The notes under the pieces were generated by a model. The model was not told where the DNA came from. It saw only the letters and a program-made list of their open reading frames with translations, and did not search any database. 59,838 bases of DNA from Clostridia bacterium (GTDB taxonomy: Bacteria > Bacillota > Limnochordia > DTU080 > RSA5), in contig PKEX01000032.1 in NCBI GenBank assembly GCA_002919235.1, positions 1 to 59,838 of the forward strand, in the 5' to 3' direction. This document shows, in pieces, positions 1 through 8,097 of the stretch. A program made the position numbers and the translations under genes. Within the stretch, counting starts at the first letter, position 1, and every line of letters starts with the position of its first letter.

Positions 1-202
1 CCCCCACGACGCGGCGGTGAGCCGCTCGATTCAAGAGCAGAGCCCTTTGGTCATCGCCTATCCCGCGTCGAGGGCCGCCGCCAGCATTGAGTTCATCGCC
101 CGCCGCTTGGTCGCCGGTGCGCCGGTCCAGCAGAGCGCGGGCATCGGCGGCATCTTCCAGCGGATGGCAACGCTTCTTCGCAAGAGGCCTGAGCGCAACT
201 AG
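1..202 (+). CDS. flhG: FlhG/YlxH-type MinD-family ATPase, C-terminal end (partial)
   Basis: The gene enters from the left edge; the frame is open from base 2 and 66 residues are visible. The visible part (DAAVSRSIQEQSPLVIAYP, then SRAAASIEFIARRL) matches the C-terminal region of FlhG/YlxH proteins, where an 'AV..SI..Q.PLV.AYP.S.AA' pattern follows the ParA/MinD ATPase core. FlhG controls number and placement of flagella together with FlhF. The Walker motifs lie outside the window, so the ATPase assignment rests on the tail pattern and on the flagellar sigma gene 79 bases downstream. In Bacillus chemotaxis genes separate ylxH from sigD; here the two are adjacent. Confidence 0.72.
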   Translation, partial: PHDAAVSRSIQEQSPLVIAYPASRAAASIEFIARRLVAGAPVQQSAGIGGIFQRMATLLRKRPERN

Positions 203-280
203 CAAAGAGGGTTCACACGGACGTCTGTCAAAATTAACCTCGAGTCAGTCAGAATTTGGGATGGCGGGAGGCAAAGGGGC

Positions 281-1084
281 GTGGAGGGAGGCGTGTTGGA
301 CGGCACCCACCAAGAAAAAATCGCTCAGGCCTGGGAGCGATACAAGAACGACGGCAGCCTTGAGGCCCGCGACGAGCTGATTTTGGCGTACGTCCCGCTG
401 GTGAAATACGTGGCCGGGCGCATTTCGGTGGGACTTCCCTCCAATGTGGACTTCGACGACCTGGTGAGCTACGGGTTTTTCGGCCTGGTGGACGCCGTGG
501 AGAAGTTTGACCCGGACCGGGGCGTGAAGTTTGAAACGTACGCCGTGGCGCGCATCAAGGGAGCGGTCATCGACGGGCTGCGCTCGGTGGACTGGGTCCC
601 CCGCTCGGTCCGGCAGAAGGCGAAAGAACTGGAGAGCACCGTGGCCGCGCTGGAAGGGAAGCTGGGGCGGCCGGCGACGGACCAGGAGATCAGCGAAGCG
701 CTGGGCATCAGCCTCGAGCAGTATTACGAGCTCCTGTCCCAGGTGAAAGGGATCAGTCTCGCCTCGCTGGATGAAGTGTGGACCGGAGATCCCGATGAAG
801 AAGGGAAGCTCCGCTTCGGCCAAATGATCGAGGACAAGTGGAGCGAGGACCCCGGTGCCACGGTCGAGGACGTGGAAGTGAAGCGGGTGCTGGCCGAAGC
901 CATCGACCAGCTGCCCGAAAGAGAGCGGTTGGTCATCGCTCTGTACTATTACGAAGGGTTGACGCTCAAAGAGATCGGCGAAGTCTTGGGGGTTTCGGAG
1001 TCCCGCATTTCCCAGATTCACACCAAAGCCATCGTGCGCTTGCGCGGGCGTTTGCACCGGTATCGTGAGAGCCTGGTGAGTTAG
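281..1084 (+). CDS. fliA: Flagellar/motility RNA polymerase sigma factor (sigma-28, FliA/WhiG/SigD type)
   Basis: Alternative sigma factor directing RNA polymerase to late flagellar and chemotaxis promoters. The 267-residue length and domain order fit the sigma-28 family. Region 2 (LILAYVPLVKYVAGRIS, then DFDDLVSYGFFGLVDAVEKFD and KFETYAVARIKGAVIDGLR) contains the signature 'IDGLRSVDWVPRSVRQKA' typical of FliA. Region 3 follows, and region 4 has a helix-turn-helix near the C-terminus (LTLKEIGEVLGVSESRISQIH). The GTG at 281 is preceded by GGGAGG; a TTG at 296, also behind a GGAGG, is an alternative start. No anti-sigma FlgM is seen nearby. Confidence 0.93.
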   Translation: MEGGVLDGTHQEKIAQAWERYKNDGSLEARDELILAYVPLVKYVAGRISVGLPSNVDFDDLVSYGFFGLVDAVEKFDPDRGVKFETYAVARIKGAVIDGLRSVDWVPRSVRQKAKELESTVAALEGKLGRPATDQEISEALGISLEQYYELLSQVKGISLASLDEVWTGDPDEEGKLRFGQMIEDKWSEDPGATVEDVEVKRVLAEAIDQLPERERLVIALYYYEGLTLKEIGEVLGVSESRISQIHTKAIVRLRGRLHRYRESLVS

Positions 1085-1128
1085 GAGGGGCGCGAGGCCG
1101 ACTGGAACCGGAGAGGAGGAAGGCGGCA

Positions 1129-1398
1129 GTGGCCATCCGTTTTCCCGACCTTCAGCTTCTCATAGCCCGTTCTGTGCAGGGACCGCAGGCCGTAAGGCCG
1201 ACGAGCCCTGCCGAGACTCCGGAGCACCTGCACGCGCAAGCGGCCGCGATCGAGCAGCAGAACCAGAAGCGGCGGACCACCGTGAACGAAGGGGAGAAGT
1301 CGGAGCGTCCGGTCATGAAGCGCCGGGGTGACGGGCGCCAGCCTCTGCCGCGCGGCGGGTCCGGCGAGAAGGGGCGTCACCTGGACATCAAGGTGTGA
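1129..1398 (+). CDS. Small conserved protein of unknown function downstream of fliA
   Basis: An 89-residue hydrophilic protein with no membrane segment or signal peptide. The N-terminus (MAIRFPDLQLLIARSVQ), the Gln/Glu-rich middle and the basic tail ending in LDIKV resemble short uncharacterised proteins that sit between sigD/fliA and a membrane-anchored coiled-coil protein in Clostridia; I recall that family only from its pattern. The GTG start has a strong Shine-Dalgarno (AGGAGGAAGG) and lies 44 bases after fliA, so co-transcription is likely. Function unknown; a role in motility or sporulation would be guesswork from position. Confidence 0.6.
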   Translation: MAIRFPDLQLLIARSVQGPQAVRPTSPAETPEHLHAQAAAIEQQNQKRRTTVNEGEKSERPVMKRRGDGRQPLPRGGSGEKGRHLDIKV

Positions 1399-1428
1399 AG
1401 CGGGATCGGCTGGGCGGGGGGATGCAGC

Positions 1429-1965
1429 GTGCTGTGGTTGACGCTGGCGTCGCTGGCGGGGTCATGGGCGGCGGTGGTGGCCGCCTTTTTCTTGTGGCGG
1501 CGGGTGCGCCGGCTGGAAGCGGGCCCGGCCAGGAAGGCGCGTACGCCCGCGGAGCTGGAGGGACGGATTTTCGATTCGGTTGAGCTCAGCCTCGAGGCCA
1601 TGCTGGAGGAGCTGGAGCTCAAGGAGCGGGAAATCCTCCGCCGCATCGAGCGGCGGGAGGCGGAGCTCCTGGGCCTTCTGGAGCGGCGCAGCCGGGGTTT
1701 AGGCCCCGCGGCGAGCGGCGCTCTGGAGCAGGGCGGCCGCGGCGAGGAGGGGGCGGTCACGGCGGCAGCTTCCTCCAGCGGAAAGGAGGAGGCCGCCGGA
1801 GCCGGCGAAGCGGCCAGACGGTCCGTCTCCTCGGCGTACCGGGAGAAGGCGGCCGCCGTGTGGCGCCTCGCGGAGGAGGGCCACGACGTGGTCGCCATCG
1901 CCAAGCAGCTGGGGATCGGCAAAGGCGAGGTCGAGCTGATCCTGGAGCTCAAGAAGACTTCGTGA
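1429..1965 (+). CDS. Membrane-anchored coiled-coil protein with C-terminal HTH-like segment (DUF6115-like)
   Basis: A 178-residue protein. An N-terminal hydrophobic helix (about residues 2-22, ending in RRVRRLE) should anchor it with the bulk in the cytoplasm. It is followed by a charged coiled coil (about 35-90, runs of E/L/R heptads), an Ala/Gly/Glu-rich linker, and a conserved end of about 40 residues (YREKAAAVWRLAEEGHDVVAIA, then QLGIGKGEVELILEL). That end resembles a short helix-turn-helix and is typical of the DUF6115 proteins found after fliA in Clostridia. It follows the previous gene by 30 bases. Function is not established. Confidence 0.6.
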   Translation: MLWLTLASLAGSWAAVVAAFFLWRRVRRLEAGPARKARTPAELEGRIFDSVELSLEAMLEELELKEREILRRIERREAELLGLLERRSRGLGPAASGALEQGGRGEEGAVTAAASSSGKEEAAGAGEAARRSVSSAYREKAAAVWRLAEEGHDVVAIAKQLGIGKGEVELILELKKTS

Positions 1966-1991
1966 CGGGCGCTTGCCTGTGAAATCCTTTA

Positions 1992-2020
1992 TTGCTGTGC
2001 GGCAGGCGCTGTGGTATACT
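1992..2020 (+). promoter_or_regulatory. Sigma-A type promoter of the rpsB operon
   Basis: TTGCTG (1992-1997) and TATACT (2015-2020) are separated by 17 bases. This is a near-consensus housekeeping promoter placed just after the preceding gene and about 145 bases upstream of rpsB. Transcription should start near 2027, giving a leader of about 140 nucleotides. Confidence 0.75.
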
Positions 2021-2070
2021 ACTCGTTGGTTTCCATCACGCACGCCAGTCTTTGTGTCCCCGGGCGGGTG

Positions 2071-2102
2071 CCGCAGGCGCCGGTGGCCGGTGCGGCCTGC
2101 GG
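2071..2102 (+). promoter_or_regulatory. GC-rich hairpin in the rpsB leader RNA
   Basis: CCGCAGGC (2071-2078) pairs perfectly with GCCTGCGG (2095-2102) around a 16-base loop that can itself form a short GCCGG/CCGGT stem. It lies inside the leader between the promoter and the rpsB Shine-Dalgarno. S2 is known to control its own synthesis in other bacteria, so this may be an autoregulatory element, but no known motif was recognised. Confidence 0.4.
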
Positions 2103-2165
2103 GCGGCTGCGGTCGCCGGGGAGTCCAGGCTGGCGGAGGCTAAACCCGCGAAAGGAGGTGGACTG

Positions 2166-2951
2166 ATGGCCGTCGTTACGATGAAGCAGCTCCTTGAGTC
2201 GGGCGTTCATTTCGGACATCAGACCCGCCGCTGGAACCCCAAGATGGCTCCGTATATCTTTACGGAGCGGAACGGCATCTATATCATCGACCTGCAGAAG
2301 ACCGTCCGCAAGGTCGAAGAGATGTACCAGTACGTGAAGGAACTGGTGCGAAACGGCGGGACCATCCTGATCGTCGGCACCAAGAAGCAGGCGAAGGAGA
2401 CGGTCCGCCAGGAGGCCGAGCGGTGCGGGATGCCGTACGTCAACGAGCGCTGGCTGGGCGGCATGCTCACCAACTTCAGCACTATCAAGAGCCGGATTGA
2501 ACGCCTCAAGCAGCTCGAGCAGATGGAGACGGACGGCTCGTTCGACCTCCTGCCCAAGAAGGAAGTCCTTCAGCTGCGCAAGGAGAAGGAACGGCTCAAC
2601 CGCTTTTTGCGCGGCATCCGCAATATGGAGAAGCTGCCGGATGCCGTCTTTATCATCGACCCCCGCAAAGAGCGGATCGCTGTCTCCGAAGCGAGGAAGC
2701 TGGGCATCCCCATCATCGCCATCGTCGATACCAACTGCGATCCTGACGAGATCGACCTCGTCATCCCTGGCAACGACGATGCGATCCGGGCGGTGCGCCT
2801 TCTCACGGGCAAGCTGGCTGACGCCGTCCTCGAGGGCAAGGAGGGCCTGCAAGAGGCCGAGACCGGGGACGAGGCGGATCAGGTGGCGAGCCAGGAGGAG
2901 CTCGGGAGCTCCGGGGATGAAGAGGCGGTCGCCGCTTCCGTCGAGTCGTAA
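2166..2951 (+). CDS. rpsB: 30S ribosomal protein S2
   Basis: Component of the small ribosomal subunit, placed late at the back of the 30S platform near S1 or its equivalents. The 261 residues begin [19 protein letters not shown] and contain the family blocks [21 protein letters not shown], then [13 protein letters not shown], and [18 protein letters not shown]. The ATG at 2166 is set by an excellent Shine-Dalgarno (AAAGGAGGTG). About 35 acidic residues at the C-terminus ([18 protein letters not shown] and onward) are a variable tail. The gene leads an operon with tsf, as in nearly all bacteria. Confidence 0.98.
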   Translation: MAVVTMKQLLESGVHFGHQTRRWNPKMAPYIFTERNGIYIIDLQKTVRKVEEMYQYVKELVRNGGTILIVGTKKQAKETVRQEAERCGMPYVNERWLGGMLTNFSTIKSRIERLKQLEQMETDGSFDLLPKKEVLQLRKEKERLNRFLRGIRNMEKLPDAVFIIDPRKERIAVSEARKLGIPIIAIVDTNCDPDEIDLVIPGNDDAIRAVRLLTGKLADAVLEGKEGLQEAETGDEADQVASQEELGSSGDEEAVAASVES

Positions 2952-2972
2952 GCGCGGCGTCGAAAGTGTGTG

Positions 2973-3016
2973 GGCGAGCCTGCCGCAGAGATGCGCGATG
3001 CCGCGGCGGGCTCGCC
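2973..3016 (+). promoter_or_regulatory. 14-bp intercistronic hairpin between rpsB and tsf
   Basis: Bases 2973-2986 (GGCGAGCCTGCCGC) pair with 3003-3016 (GCGGCGGGCTCGCC) over 14 positions, with one G-T pair and a 16-base loop. No T-run follows, so it is not a normal intrinsic terminator. It could set the S2/EF-Ts ratio by partial termination, RNA processing or mRNA stabilisation. Confidence 0.5.
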
Positions 3017-3050
3017 TCTCGCGCATCCAAGACCAGGAAGGTGGTTCGAC

Positions 3051-3704
3051 GTGGCACAGATCACGAGCCAGATGGTAAAAGAGCTCCGCGAGCGGACGCA
3101 GGCGGGCATGATGGACTGCAAGCGCGCCCTCGAGGCCACCGGTGGCGACATGGAGAAGGCCATCGACTACCTCCGGGAGAAGGGCCTGGCGCAGGCGGCC
3201 AAGAAGGCGGCCCGCGTCGCCGCGGAGGGCATCGTCGACGCCTACATCCACGGTGACGGGCGCATCGGCGTGCTCGTCGAGGTCAACTGCGAGACCGACT
3301 TCGTCGCGAAGACCGAGGAATTCCGGGAGCTGGTCCGGGAGATCGCGATGCAGATCGCGGCCATGAAGGCGGAGTACGTGGACCGCTCCGATGTTCCCCA
3401 GGCGGTGATCGAGCGCGAGCGGGAGGTGCAGCGCACCCGGGCGCTTAACGAAGGCAAGCCGGAGCACGTGGTCGACAAGATCGTCGAAGGCCGCCTGGAG
3501 AAGTTCTTCCAGGAAGTGTGCCTCCTGGAGCAGCCGTACATGCGGGATCCGGACAAGACCGTCCGGGACTTGATCAACGAGAAGATCGCATCCATGGGCG
3601 AGAACATCCGGGTGCGCCGCTTCGTCCGGTTCGAACGGGGCGAAGGGATCGAGAGGCCCGCCGAGGATTTCGCGAAGGAAGTGATGGCCCAGATGGGCCA
3701 GTGA
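3051..3704 (+). CDS. tsf: Elongation factor Ts
   Basis: Nucleotide-exchange factor that recycles EF-Tu from GDP to GTP form. The hallmark N-terminal block is present ([19 protein letters not shown]) followed by the UBA-like helix region, and EF-Ts core signatures ([19 protein letters not shown]) come later. At 217 residues it is the short form, lacking most of the second dimerisation subdomain of E. coli EF-Ts. The GTG at 3051 was chosen because the family N-terminus starts there and a GGAAGG-type site precedes it; an in-frame upstream extension carries no conserved sequence. It is the second gene of the rpsB operon and is closed by a strong terminator. Confidence 0.96.
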   Translation: MAQITSQMVKELRERTQAGMMDCKRALEATGGDMEKAIDYLREKGLAQAAKKAARVAAEGIVDAYIHGDGRIGVLVEVNCETDFVAKTEEFRELVREIAMQIAAMKAEYVDRSDVPQAVIEREREVQRTRALNEGKPEHVVDKIVEGRLEKFFQEVCLLEQPYMRDPDKTVRDLINEKIASMGENIRVRRFVRFERGEGIERPAEDFAKEVMAQMGQ

Positions 3705-3735
3705 GAGAACACGGTCTACGTGTTCTCTTTTTTTT
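3704..3735 (+). terminator. Intrinsic terminator after tsf
   Basis: A perfect 10-bp stem (AGAGAACACG at 3704-3713 with CGTGTTCTCT at 3719-3728), a 5-base loop and a run of eight T. The stem begins at the last base of the tsf stop codon. No clear sigma-A promoter is visible between it and pyrH, so some readthrough is probably needed for the downstream genes. Confidence 0.92.
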
Positions 3736-3792
3736 GCCCAGATAAGGCGCTCCTTGCCTTCCGCGCAAAGGATTGGAAGGAGGAGCCCAGAA

Positions 3793-4548
3793 GTGTGTGA
3801 GGAGCGACCGTCCGTGGCAGCGCCGAAATATCGCCGAGTCGTGCTAAAATTGAGCGGAGAGGCCCTCGCGGGAAATCAGGGGTACGGCATCGACGTCGAC
3901 ATTCTGAAGGGCATCGCGGACCAGATCCGGCGAGTCGTCGCCATGGGCGTCCAGGTCGCGGTGGTGGTCGGCGGCGGCAACATCTGGCGGGGAACCATCG
4001 GCAGCGCCATGGGAATGGACCGCGCCACCGCGGACTACATGGGAATGCTGGCGACGGTCATCAACTCCCTGGCCCTTCAGGATGCATTGGAGAAGGTGGG
4101 TCTCGACACCCGGGTGCTCACGGCCATCGAGATGCGCCAGGTGGCCGAGCCGTACATCCGCCGGCGGGCCATCCGGCACCTGGAAAAGGGCCGGGTGGTG
4201 ATCTTCGCCTCGGGCACCGGCAACCCGTACTTCTCCACCGACACTACTGCCGCGCTGCGGGCCGCCGAGATCGAAGCCGAAGTGATCTTGATGGCGAAGC
4301 GGGGCGTCGACGGGGTCTATTCGGCGGATCCGCGAAAAGATCCCGGGGCGACCAAGTACGAGTCGCTGGACTACCTCGACCTCCTCAAGGAGGGCCTCGG
4401 GGTGATGGACTCGACGGCTACCTCGCTTTGCATGGACAACAAGATTCCGATCATCGTCTTCAACTTCGACGAGAGCGACAACATCGTCAGGGCCGTTCGC
4501 GGCGAGAAGATCGGCACGTACGTGGGAGGGAACGGCGAACGTGATTGA
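3793..4548 (+). CDS. pyrH: UMP kinase
   Basis: Phosphorylates UMP to UDP with ATP in pyrimidine nucleotide synthesis; a hexameric amino-acid-kinase-family enzyme in bacteria. Recognised by [15 protein letters not shown] at the N-terminus, the glycine-rich GGGNIWRG motif, [21 protein letters not shown], and the C-terminal block [16 protein letters not shown]. Two starts are possible: GTG 3793 (251 residues, behind a strong AAGGAGGAG site) and GTG 3814 (244 residues, closer to the usual 240). I chose 3793 for its ribosome site. The stop overlaps frr by 8 bases, implying translational coupling. Confidence 0.96.
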   Translation: MCEERPSVAAPKYRRVVLKLSGEALAGNQGYGIDVDILKGIADQIRRVVAMGVQVAVVVGGGNIWRGTIGSAMGMDRATADYMGMLATVINSLALQDALEKVGLDTRVLTAIEMRQVAEPYIRRRAIRHLEKGRVVIFASGTGNPYFSTDTTAALRAAEIEAEVILMAKRGVDGVYSADPRKDPGATKYESLDYLDLLKEGLGVMDSTATSLCMDNKIPIIVFNFDESDNIVRAVRGEKIGTYVGGNGERD

Positions 4549-5098
4549 AGAAGTTTTGAAGAATGCGGAAGAGAGGATGAAGGGCGCGGTCGCGGCAGCG
4601 AGGCGGGATTTCGCCGCGATCAGGACGGGCAGGGCCAGCGCGGCGCTGCTCGACCGGATCGTGGTCGACTACTACGGCACCCCGACGCCTCTCAACCAGC
4701 TGGCCACCATCTCCGCCCCGGAGCCCAGGCTCCTCACCGTCCAGCCGTGGGACCGGAGCCAGATCCCGGCCATCGAAAAGGCCATCCTCCAGTCGGACCT
4801 GGGGCTCACTCCCAACACGGACGGCGCGATCATCCGCATCGTCGTGCCGCAGCTGACGGAGGAGCGCCGCAAAGAGCTGGTCAAGATCGTCCGCAAGGAG
4901 GCCGAGGAGAAGCGGGTCGCGGTGCGCAACGCGCGGCGCGACGCCAACGAGGAGATCAAGCGGCTTGAGAAGGAGAAGCAGATCTCCGAGGACGAGTCCC
5001 GCCGCGCTCAGGAGAAGGTGCAGGAGCTGACCGACCGCTACATCCGCGAGATCGACCAGCTCCTGGAGGCCAAAGAGAAGGAGATCATGGAGGTCTGA
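4541..5098 (+). CDS. frr: Ribosome recycling factor
   Basis: Splits the post-termination ribosome together with EF-G. The 185-residue length is exactly that of the family. Key blocks are [20 protein letters not shown], then [23 protein letters not shown] and the C-terminal long-helix segment ending EREIDQL-like ([20 protein letters not shown]). The GTG start lies inside the last codons of pyrH (8-base overlap), the standard pyrH-frr arrangement. Confidence 0.97.
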   Translation: MIEEVLKNAEERMKGAVAAARRDFAAIRTGRASAALLDRIVVDYYGTPTPLNQLATISAPEPRLLTVQPWDRSQIPAIEKAILQSDLGLTPNTDGAIIRIVVPQLTEERRKELVKIVRKEAEEKRVAVRNARRDANEEIKRLEKEKQISEDESRRAQEKVQELTDRYIREIDQLLEAKEKEIMEV

Positions 5099-5101
5099 CG
5101 G

Positions 5102-5320
5102 GTGCCCGGAGACGTCCGGTTCCTTCTCGACGAGCCCGAAAAGGTGGATTTGGTCGGGTTTGAGTGGGAAGAGGCGGAGAGCAGGGCCGCCGAGATGGGT
5201 GTGGCGGTGGTCCGCGTCGCCCTGGGCGAGTCCGGACCGGACACGCCGTGCCGGGTGATCCGCCAGGTGGAGCGCGACGGCCGCCTCGAGCTGGTGACCG
5301 CGCCCGAGGCGTGGGGCTAA
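5102..5320 (+). CDS. Small conserved hypothetical protein between frr and uppS
   Basis: A 72-residue protein starting with GTG three bases after frr. It has one alpha/beta-looking unit: an LVGFEWEEAESRAAEMG helix followed by strands (VAVVRVALGE, CRVIRQVERDGRLELVTAP). The pattern 'helix, G, strand, turn, RV.RQ, strand' recalls a single PASTA-like unit and short proteins seen at this position in other Clostridia, but I cannot name a family. There are no membrane segments or cysteine motifs (one Cys only). It is almost certainly co-translated with frr. Confidence 0.55.
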   Translation: MPGDVRFLLDEPEKVDLVGFEWEEAESRAAEMGVAVVRVALGESGPDTPCRVIRQVERDGRLELVTAPEAWG

Positions 5321-5366
5321 GCCCCACCGGAGAGCCACTTCACTCGCGAAAGGACCCTTTCTCGTC

Positions 5367-6149
5367 ATGCTCAAGGAGCTCTTTCGAAACGGGTACGGCC
5401 GGGACCACAGCGCCTTTCCGGAGGAACAGCTGGAGGCGATGATCCAGCGGGACCGGCTTCCCAAGCACGTCGCCATCATCATGGACGGCAACGGCCGCTG
5501 GGCGATGCGCCGGGGTATGCCCAGGCTGGCTGGGCACCGTCAAGGCGTGGACGCGCTGAGAGAGGTCACCCGCGCCTGCGGCGAGCTGGGGATCGGGATC
5601 CTCACGGTGTACGCGTTCTCCACCGAGAACTGGCAGCGGCCGAAAGAGGAGGTCGAGTACCTGCTGAACCTCCTCGACGAGGTGCTGGAGAAGGAGCTTC
5701 CCGAGCTGCACGCCCACGGGGTGAAGGTGCGGGTGATCGGCCGGCGGGCCTCGCTCTCGCCCCAGCTGGTAAAGAAGATCGAGGCGGCGGAGGCCCTCAC
5801 CGCCTCCAACCAAAAGCTCCTGCTGAACGTGGGGTTCAACTACGGGGGCAGGGCGGAGATCGTCGACGCGGTGAAGCGCGCGGTGGAGCTGGCCAGGGCG
5901 GGCCGGCTCGACGTGGACGATATCGATGAGGAATGGCTGTCCGGCGCGATGTACACCGCGGGCATTCCCGATCCCGACTTGCTGATCCGCACCGGCGGGG
6001 AGGCGCGGGTGAGCAACTTCCTCCTCTGGCAGCTGGCCTACGCCGAGATCTGGTTCACTCCCGTCTGCTGGCCGGATTTCCGGCGGCGGCATCTCCTCGA
6101 GGCCGTCGTCGACTTCCAGCAGCGGGAGCGCAAGTTCGGGAGGGTATGA
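5367..6149 (+). CDS. uppS: Isoprenyl transferase (undecaprenyl diphosphate synthase)
   Basis: Condenses isopentenyl diphosphate onto farnesyl diphosphate to make the C55 lipid carrier for cell wall synthesis. The 260 residues show the cis-prenyltransferase signatures: IIMDGNGRWA with the catalytic Asp at about residue 40, GHRQGVDALREV, TVYAFSTENWQRP, and the C-terminal block PDPDLLIRTGGEARVSNFLLWQLAYAE. The gene precedes cdsA, dxr and rseP as in Bacillus. The start ATG at 5367 is the first in frame. Confidence 0.97.
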   Translation: MLKELFRNGYGRDHSAFPEEQLEAMIQRDRLPKHVAIIMDGNGRWAMRRGMPRLAGHRQGVDALREVTRACGELGIGILTVYAFSTENWQRPKEEVEYLLNLLDEVLEKELPELHAHGVKVRVIGRRASLSPQLVKKIEAAEALTASNQKLLLNVGFNYGGRAEIVDAVKRAVELARAGRLDVDDIDEEWLSGAMYTAGIPDPDLLIRTGGEARVSNFLLWQLAYAEIWFTPVCWPDFRRRHLLEAVVDFQQRERKFGRV

Positions 6150-6150
6150 C

Positions 6151-6936
6151 GTGCTGCGCCACAGGGTGCTGACGGCCGCCCTTGGGATCCCCGTGTTCCT
6201 CGGTGCCTTGTACTACGGCGGTCCCTATTGGGCCGCTGTTTTGCTTCTCGTCGCGGCGCTGGGCGCCCGGGAAAGCGCCGCCCTGTTCGGCGCGCCCGGG
6301 ACCGGGGGCGCCGCGGCACCGGTCGCGGCTGCATGCGGGCTGGTGTTGGCGGCATACGCTGGAAGCGGGGACGGCCTGGTTCCGGGGCGGCTCTTGGCGG
6401 CGTGCGGCATGGCAGCCCTGCTCTTTTTCACGGGCTACGTGCTGGTGGCCGGGCGGCGCTTCGCCGGCCTCTGGCGCACCGCCGCGGCCGCGGTGTACCC
6501 GGGAATTTTCCTGGCCCAGCTGGCCGCGCTCCGGCAGGCGGGCCTCGCACCCGCGCTGTTCGCGGTCCTGGTCACGTGGGCCACCGACACCTTTGCCTAC
6601 TTCACGGGGTTGGCGCTGGGGAAGCGGGCGCTCTGGCCCAGCGTCAGCCCGAAGAAGACCGTGGAGGGTGCGGTCGGGGGGATCGCCGGGGGCGTGGCGG
6701 CCGGAGCGCTCCTGGGCTGGCTCTACGGCGGCTCTCCTGTGGCGTGGGGGGCCGTCGCGCTGGCGGCGGCGCTGGCCGCCGAGGCGGGTGATCTGGTGGA
6801 GTCCCGCCTCAAACGCCAGGCCGGGGTGAAGGATTCCGGACGGCTCCTGCCGGGACACGGCGGGGCGTTGGACCGCTTTGACAGCCTCTTGTTTTCCGGG
6901 ACGGTCGTCCACTCTCTTCTCTGGCTCATGGGGTGA
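6151..6936 (+). CDS. cdsA: Phosphatidate cytidylyltransferase (CDP-diglyceride synthase)
   Basis: Makes CDP-diacylglycerol from phosphatidate and CTP, the precursor of all phospholipids. The 261-residue protein is almost entirely hydrophobic (about six to eight membrane helices). It ends in the CdsA signature ESRLKRQAGVKDSGRLLPGH followed by GGALDRFDSLLF, which carries the metal-binding Asp residues. GTG start 1 base after uppS; its end overlaps the next gene in a GTGA. Confidence 0.95.
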   Translation: MLRHRVLTAALGIPVFLGALYYGGPYWAAVLLLVAALGARESAALFGAPGTGGAAAPVAAACGLVLAAYAGSGDGLVPGRLLAACGMAALLFFTGYVLVAGRRFAGLWRTAAAAVYPGIFLAQLAALRQAGLAPALFAVLVTWATDTFAYFTGLALGKRALWPSVSPKKTVEGAVGGIAGGVAAGALLGWLYGGSPVAWGAVALAAALAAEAGDLVESRLKRQAGVKDSGRLLPGHGGALDRFDSLLFSGTVVHSLLWLMG

Positions 6937-7979
6937 GGCGCACCGTGCGCCTTCGGGCGAGCCTGCTCTTGGGCGCGGCGCTGGCCGGGCTGGTGGCGCT
7001 GGCCGCGGCGCGCCGGCTCATCGACCTCGTCTACCCTTTCCTAGTGGCCCTCTTTGTGGCGGCGGTGATCGACCCGGTGGTCGATCGCCTGGAGCGGCGC
7101 GGCGTCCCACGGCCCGTCGCCGCGCTGGCGGTGATCGCCGCGGCGGTGCTGGGCGGCGTCAGCCTCCTCTGGGTGCTCCTGGCCAATGTGGCCGCGGAGC
7201 TCGCCCTCCTGCTCGACCAGCTCCCCTCAGCGTCGGCCTACATCGAGTCGTGGGCGGCCCGGACGGCCCGCCTCTTCGGCCCCCTCCTCTCCGCTGCGCC
7301 GCACCCCCTGGACGACGCCCTGAAGGACCTCTCCCGGACGCTCCTCGGCGCCTTGATGGAGTGGGCCGCGCAGGGCCTTTCCAGGATCGGTGCCTTGTCG
7401 CACCTGCCTGCCGTCGTCGCCGTGAGCGGGATGGCGGCTTATTTTTTGAGCCGCGACAAGCGAGAGCTCGGCAATTTCCTGATGAGCCTGCTTCCGAGGG
7501 GCTGGCGCCGGGAAGTCCGCCGCCTCAAAGAGGAGATCGCCGCCGGCCTCATCGGCTACGTGCGCGCGCAGAGCGTGCTCGTGGCCGTGACCGGCGCCCT
7601 TTCCATCGCCGGGCTCACGCTGTTCGGCTACCGCTACGCGTGGCTCTTGGGAGGGCTCGCCGGGCTGCTGGACGTGGTGCCCTTGGTCGGCCCTTCCGCC
7701 GTGTACGCGCCCTTGGTCGCGGTGGGCGTCGCGGCCGGCGACTGGCCGCGCGCCTTGGGGGTCGGCGCCCTGTGGGCGGGCCTTCTCCTCCTCCGCCAGC
7801 TGATGGAACCGGAAATGGTGGCGAGGCACGCCGGGCTGCACCCGCTGACCAGCATCGCCGCGGTGTACGTCGGCGGCAAGCTCTTCGGCATCAACGGCGT
7901 CCTGCTCGGTCCGGTCTTCGCGGTGACGCTGAAGGCGGTCTGCTCGGTCAGCGTGCTCCCCTACTTCAAGCAGGACTGA
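6933..7979 (+). CDS. AI-2E family transporter / YtvI-like permease
   Basis: A 348-residue polytopic membrane protein of the PerM/AI-2E exporter family. The membrane pattern is typical: a pair of helices at the N-terminus, a hydrophilic segment (about residues 85-145), then SRDKRELGNFL, SLLPRGWRREV, and a C-terminal helix cluster with the family motifs GLLDVVPLVGPS and LRQLMEPEMVARHAGLHPL. Related Bacillota proteins include the sporulation permease YtvI; the substrate cannot be read from sequence. It starts with GTG overlapping the cdsA stop by 4 bases. It is an insertion relative to the usual cdsA-dxr order. Confidence 0.85.
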   Translation: MRRTVRLRASLLLGAALAGLVALAAARRLIDLVYPFLVALFVAAVIDPVVDRLERRGVPRPVAALAVIAAAVLGGVSLLWVLLANVAAELALLLDQLPSASAYIESWAARTARLFGPLLSAAPHPLDDALKDLSRTLLGALMEWAAQGLSRIGALSHLPAVVAVSGMAAYFLSRDKRELGNFLMSLLPRGWRREVRRLKEEIAAGLIGYVRAQSVLVAVTGALSIAGLTLFGYRYAWLLGGLAGLLDVVPLVGPSAVYAPLVAVGVAAGDWPRALGVGALWAGLLLLRQLMEPEMVARHAGLHPLTSIAAVYVGGKLFGINGVLLGPVFAVTLKAVCSVSVLPYFKQD

Positions 7980-8071
7980 CGCCGTGCCTTGGGGTAGAAA
8001 ACCGGTGTTTGCCGCGGCCTGCCGTCGAGCCCCGCGGCCGGCTCGCGCGGGCGGGCGCCCGCGGCGGCTGT

Positions 8072-8089
8072 GCTATAATGGATCGGAGG
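8072..8089 (+). promoter_or_regulatory. Extended -10 promoter candidate and ribosome site before dxr
   Basis: TGC directly precedes a perfect TATAAT (8074-8079), an extended -10 element, but no -35 match is seen in the GC-rich DNA upstream. A GGAGG at 8085-8089 gives an 8-base spacing to the TTG at 8098. If transcription starts about 7 bases after the -10, the leader would begin almost at the ribosome site, which weakens the case. Confidence 0.45.
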
Positions 8090-8097
8090 ACGGGAGA

